Source of the DNA: Hyphomicrobiales bacterium
GTDB lineage: Bacteria; Pseudomonadota; Alphaproteobacteria; Rhizobiales; JAKIUO01
DNA: 5,924 nt
Direction of reading: 5' to 3'
Assembly (NCBI GenBank): GCA_027069645.1
Contig: JALXEI010000153.1
Coordinates: 1 to 5,924, forward strand
Shown here: in pieces, positions 5,408 through 5,924 of the stretch
Layout: each line of letters opens with the position of its first letter
Position numbering within the stretch: the stretch's first letter is position 1
Position numbers and translations under genes: made by a program
Notes under the pieces: generated by a model
What the model was told of the DNA's origin: nothing
Databases searched by the model: none
What the model saw: the letters and a program-made list of their open reading frames with translations, nothing else

Positions 5408-5445
5408 GGACATATTGTCCCCGGGACAAATTTATCGCTGGACAA
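5408..5445. promoter_or_regulatory. Phased GGACA half-site array upstream of the argD promoter
   Basis: GGACA at 5408-5412, its reverse complement TGTCC at 5416-5420, GGACA at 5424-5428 and GGACA at 5440-5444 start 8, 8 and 16 bp apart. The last two sit in an exact direct repeat GGACAAAT (5424-5431, 5440-5447), and the middle two form the perfect palindrome TTGTCCCCGGGACAA (5415-5429). The array ends 31 bp before the candidate argD -35 box, where a transcription factor would sit. The factor is unknown. Confidence 0.5.
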
Positions 5446-5475
5446 ATGCAAAACCGCATTGCGGAGCGCTGACGG

Positions 5476-5503
5476 TTGACTTGCGCATATATATGTCTAA
5501 AGT
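5476..5503 (+). promoter_or_regulatory. Candidate sigma70 promoter of argD
   Basis: TTGACT (5476-5481) and TAAAGT (5498-5503) with a 16-bp AT-rich spacer containing ATATATAT. The -35 box is near consensus. Transcription would begin near 5510, leaving a leader of about 170 nt before the argD start codon. Confidence 0.55.
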
Positions 5504-5513
5504 ACGATCCTTT

Positions 5514-5563
5514 CGCTGCCAGGAGATCCTGTTATCGACAGTTCAATGGCAGCGTTTTGGTTT
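5514..5563 (+). promoter_or_regulatory. argD leader hairpin followed by T-rich stretch (attenuator-like)
   Basis: CGCTGCCA (5514-5521) and TGGCAGCG (5547-5554) form a perfect 8-bp stem around 25 bases that hold an inner CTGT/ACAG hairpin (5529-5532, 5538-5541). TTTTGGTTTT follows directly at 5555. This begins just after the predicted start of transcription, so it could act as a leader terminator or RNA regulator of argD. No leader peptide rich in Arg codons was seen. The T-run is interrupted by GG, which weakens the terminator reading. Confidence 0.4.
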
Positions 5564-5573
5564 TCAACAGGCC

Positions 5574-5594
5574 GGATATTCACAGGGAATATCC
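5574..5594. repeat. Perfect hairpin GGATATTC/GAATATCC in the argD leader
   Basis: An 8-bp perfect inverted repeat (5574-5581, 5587-5594) around ACAGG. Both arms overlap DnaA-box-like sequences (ATATTCACA 5576-5584, ATATCCACA 5589-5597). It can be read as a second leader RNA hairpin or as a DNA operator about 90 bp before the argD start. Confidence 0.5.
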
Positions 5595-5682
5595 ACAAAC
5601 GGTTTTCCGGGGAAAAACACACTGGCATGGCCCCTGCGGAAAACAGACAACGGTGATGATTTACCGGAACGGATCTGACAAG

Positions 5683-5924
5683 ATGAACGGGACAGACAGC
5701 TCACCTCTCTTTTCAACCTATAACCACCCCGAACTTGCCTTCGATCATGGCCGTGGCAGCTATCTGTATACAAAAGATGGTGACCGTTACCTCGATTTTG
5801 CTGCCGGTGTCGCTGTTAATGCCCTTGGCCATGCCCACCCCGTGCTGGTCAATGCCCTTGCCACGCAAGCCGAAAAACTCTGGCATATTTCAAATCTCTA
5901 CGCCATACCAGGCCAGGAAAAACT
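5683..5924 (+). CDS. argD: Acetylornithine/succinyldiaminopimelate aminotransferase, N-terminal part
   Basis: Eighty codons are visible before the window ends. The protein reads MNGTDSSPLFSTYNHPELAF, then YLYTKDGDRYLDFAAGVAVN (27-46), ALGHAHPVLV (47-56) and KLWHISNLYAIPGQEKL at the edge. These are the conserved N-terminal blocks of class III, PLP-dependent aminotransferases of the ArgD type; DFAAGVAVNALGHAHP and HxSNLY are characteristic. ArgD transfers an amino group from glutamate to N-acetylglutamate semialdehyde in arginine synthesis and often serves lysine synthesis too. The PLP lysine lies beyond the window. The start at 5683 has only a weak ribosome site; an in-frame ATG at 5656 would add nine residues (MIYRNGSDK) and cannot be excluded. 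argD is divergent from gcrA and probably heads an arginine operon. Confidence 0.93.
   Translation, partial: MNGTDSSPLFSTYNHPELAFDHGRGSYLYTKDGDRYLDFAAGVAVNALGHAHPVLVNALATQAEKLWHISNLYAIPGQEK

Larger units (their letters stand above)
4832..5682. other. Long divergent gcrA-argD regulatory region
   Basis: Some 850 bp separate two divergent genes. The minus strand is open from 4882 to 5235 (117 codons, TTG start, hydrophobic beginning), but it lacks a ribosome site and two other minus frames are also open across it, so I do not call a gene. What is visible is regulatory: candidate promoters for both genes, a palindrome at 4937-4954, the hairpin AATCC/GGATT at 4962-4975, GANTC sites at 4954, 5275 and 5397, a GGACA array at 5408-5445, and a structured argD leader. 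Confidence 0.6.

Noticed and set aside
5532..5597. Replication origin, considered because of clustered DnaA-box-like sequences
   Set aside because: Only three imperfect boxes, no AT-rich unwinding region or origin-linked genes; gcrA-argD is not an origin context I know.
5385..5678. 97-codon plus-strand frame ahead of argD
   Set aside because: TTG start without ribosome site; it crosses the promoter, operator array and leader hairpins, so coding is unlikely.

Overview
The window looks like chromosomal DNA of an alphaproteobacterium of moderate GC content. The best evidence is a complete gcrA gene (a cell-cycle regulator largely confined to that class) divergent from the start of argD, plus a secreted DUF2865-type protein, also typical of the class. 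Genus cannot be fixed from this sequence; the abundance of intergenic palindromes is a further characteristic of the genome.

Layout. 1-334 (minus): N-terminal part of a GNAT acetyltransferase, running off the left edge. 335-748: no gene, but a nested 164-bp palindromic element (452-615). 749-1816 (minus): DUF2865-like cysteine-rich exported protein. 1817-2074: no gene; a direct repeat and a strong hairpin. 2075-2326 (minus): possible 83-residue single-span membrane protein, tentative. 2623-3351 (plus): XRE-type helix-turn-helix regulator with a long C-terminal domain. 3352-4294: about 940 bp without a convincing gene but full of repeats: several hairpins, two inverted copies of a 39-bp palindromic repeat, a plus-strand terminator-like hairpin with no gene in front of it, a minus-strand intrinsic terminator, and a 286-bp inverted-repeat structure directly behind gcrA. 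4295-4831 (minus): gcrA. 4832-5682: 850 bp between the divergent gcrA and argD genes, with candidate promoters for both, a palindrome overlapping a GANTC methylation site, an array of GGACA half-sites, DnaA-box-like sequences and a structured argD leader. 5683-5924 (plus): beginning of argD.

How it fits together. GcrA works with the CcrM methyltransferase (GANTC sites) and sigma70 in cell-cycle transcription; argD encodes an arginine/lysine biosynthetic aminotransferase. Their shared upstream region is unusually long and motif-rich, and is the most interesting regulatory part of the window. The XRE regulator, DUF2865 protein and acetyltransferase have no evident functional link to it. No rRNA, tRNA, CRISPR array, transposase or phage gene was recognised. 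The strongest candidates for something undescribed are the two large non-coding inverted-repeat structures (452-615 and 3985-4270) and the argD upstream region.
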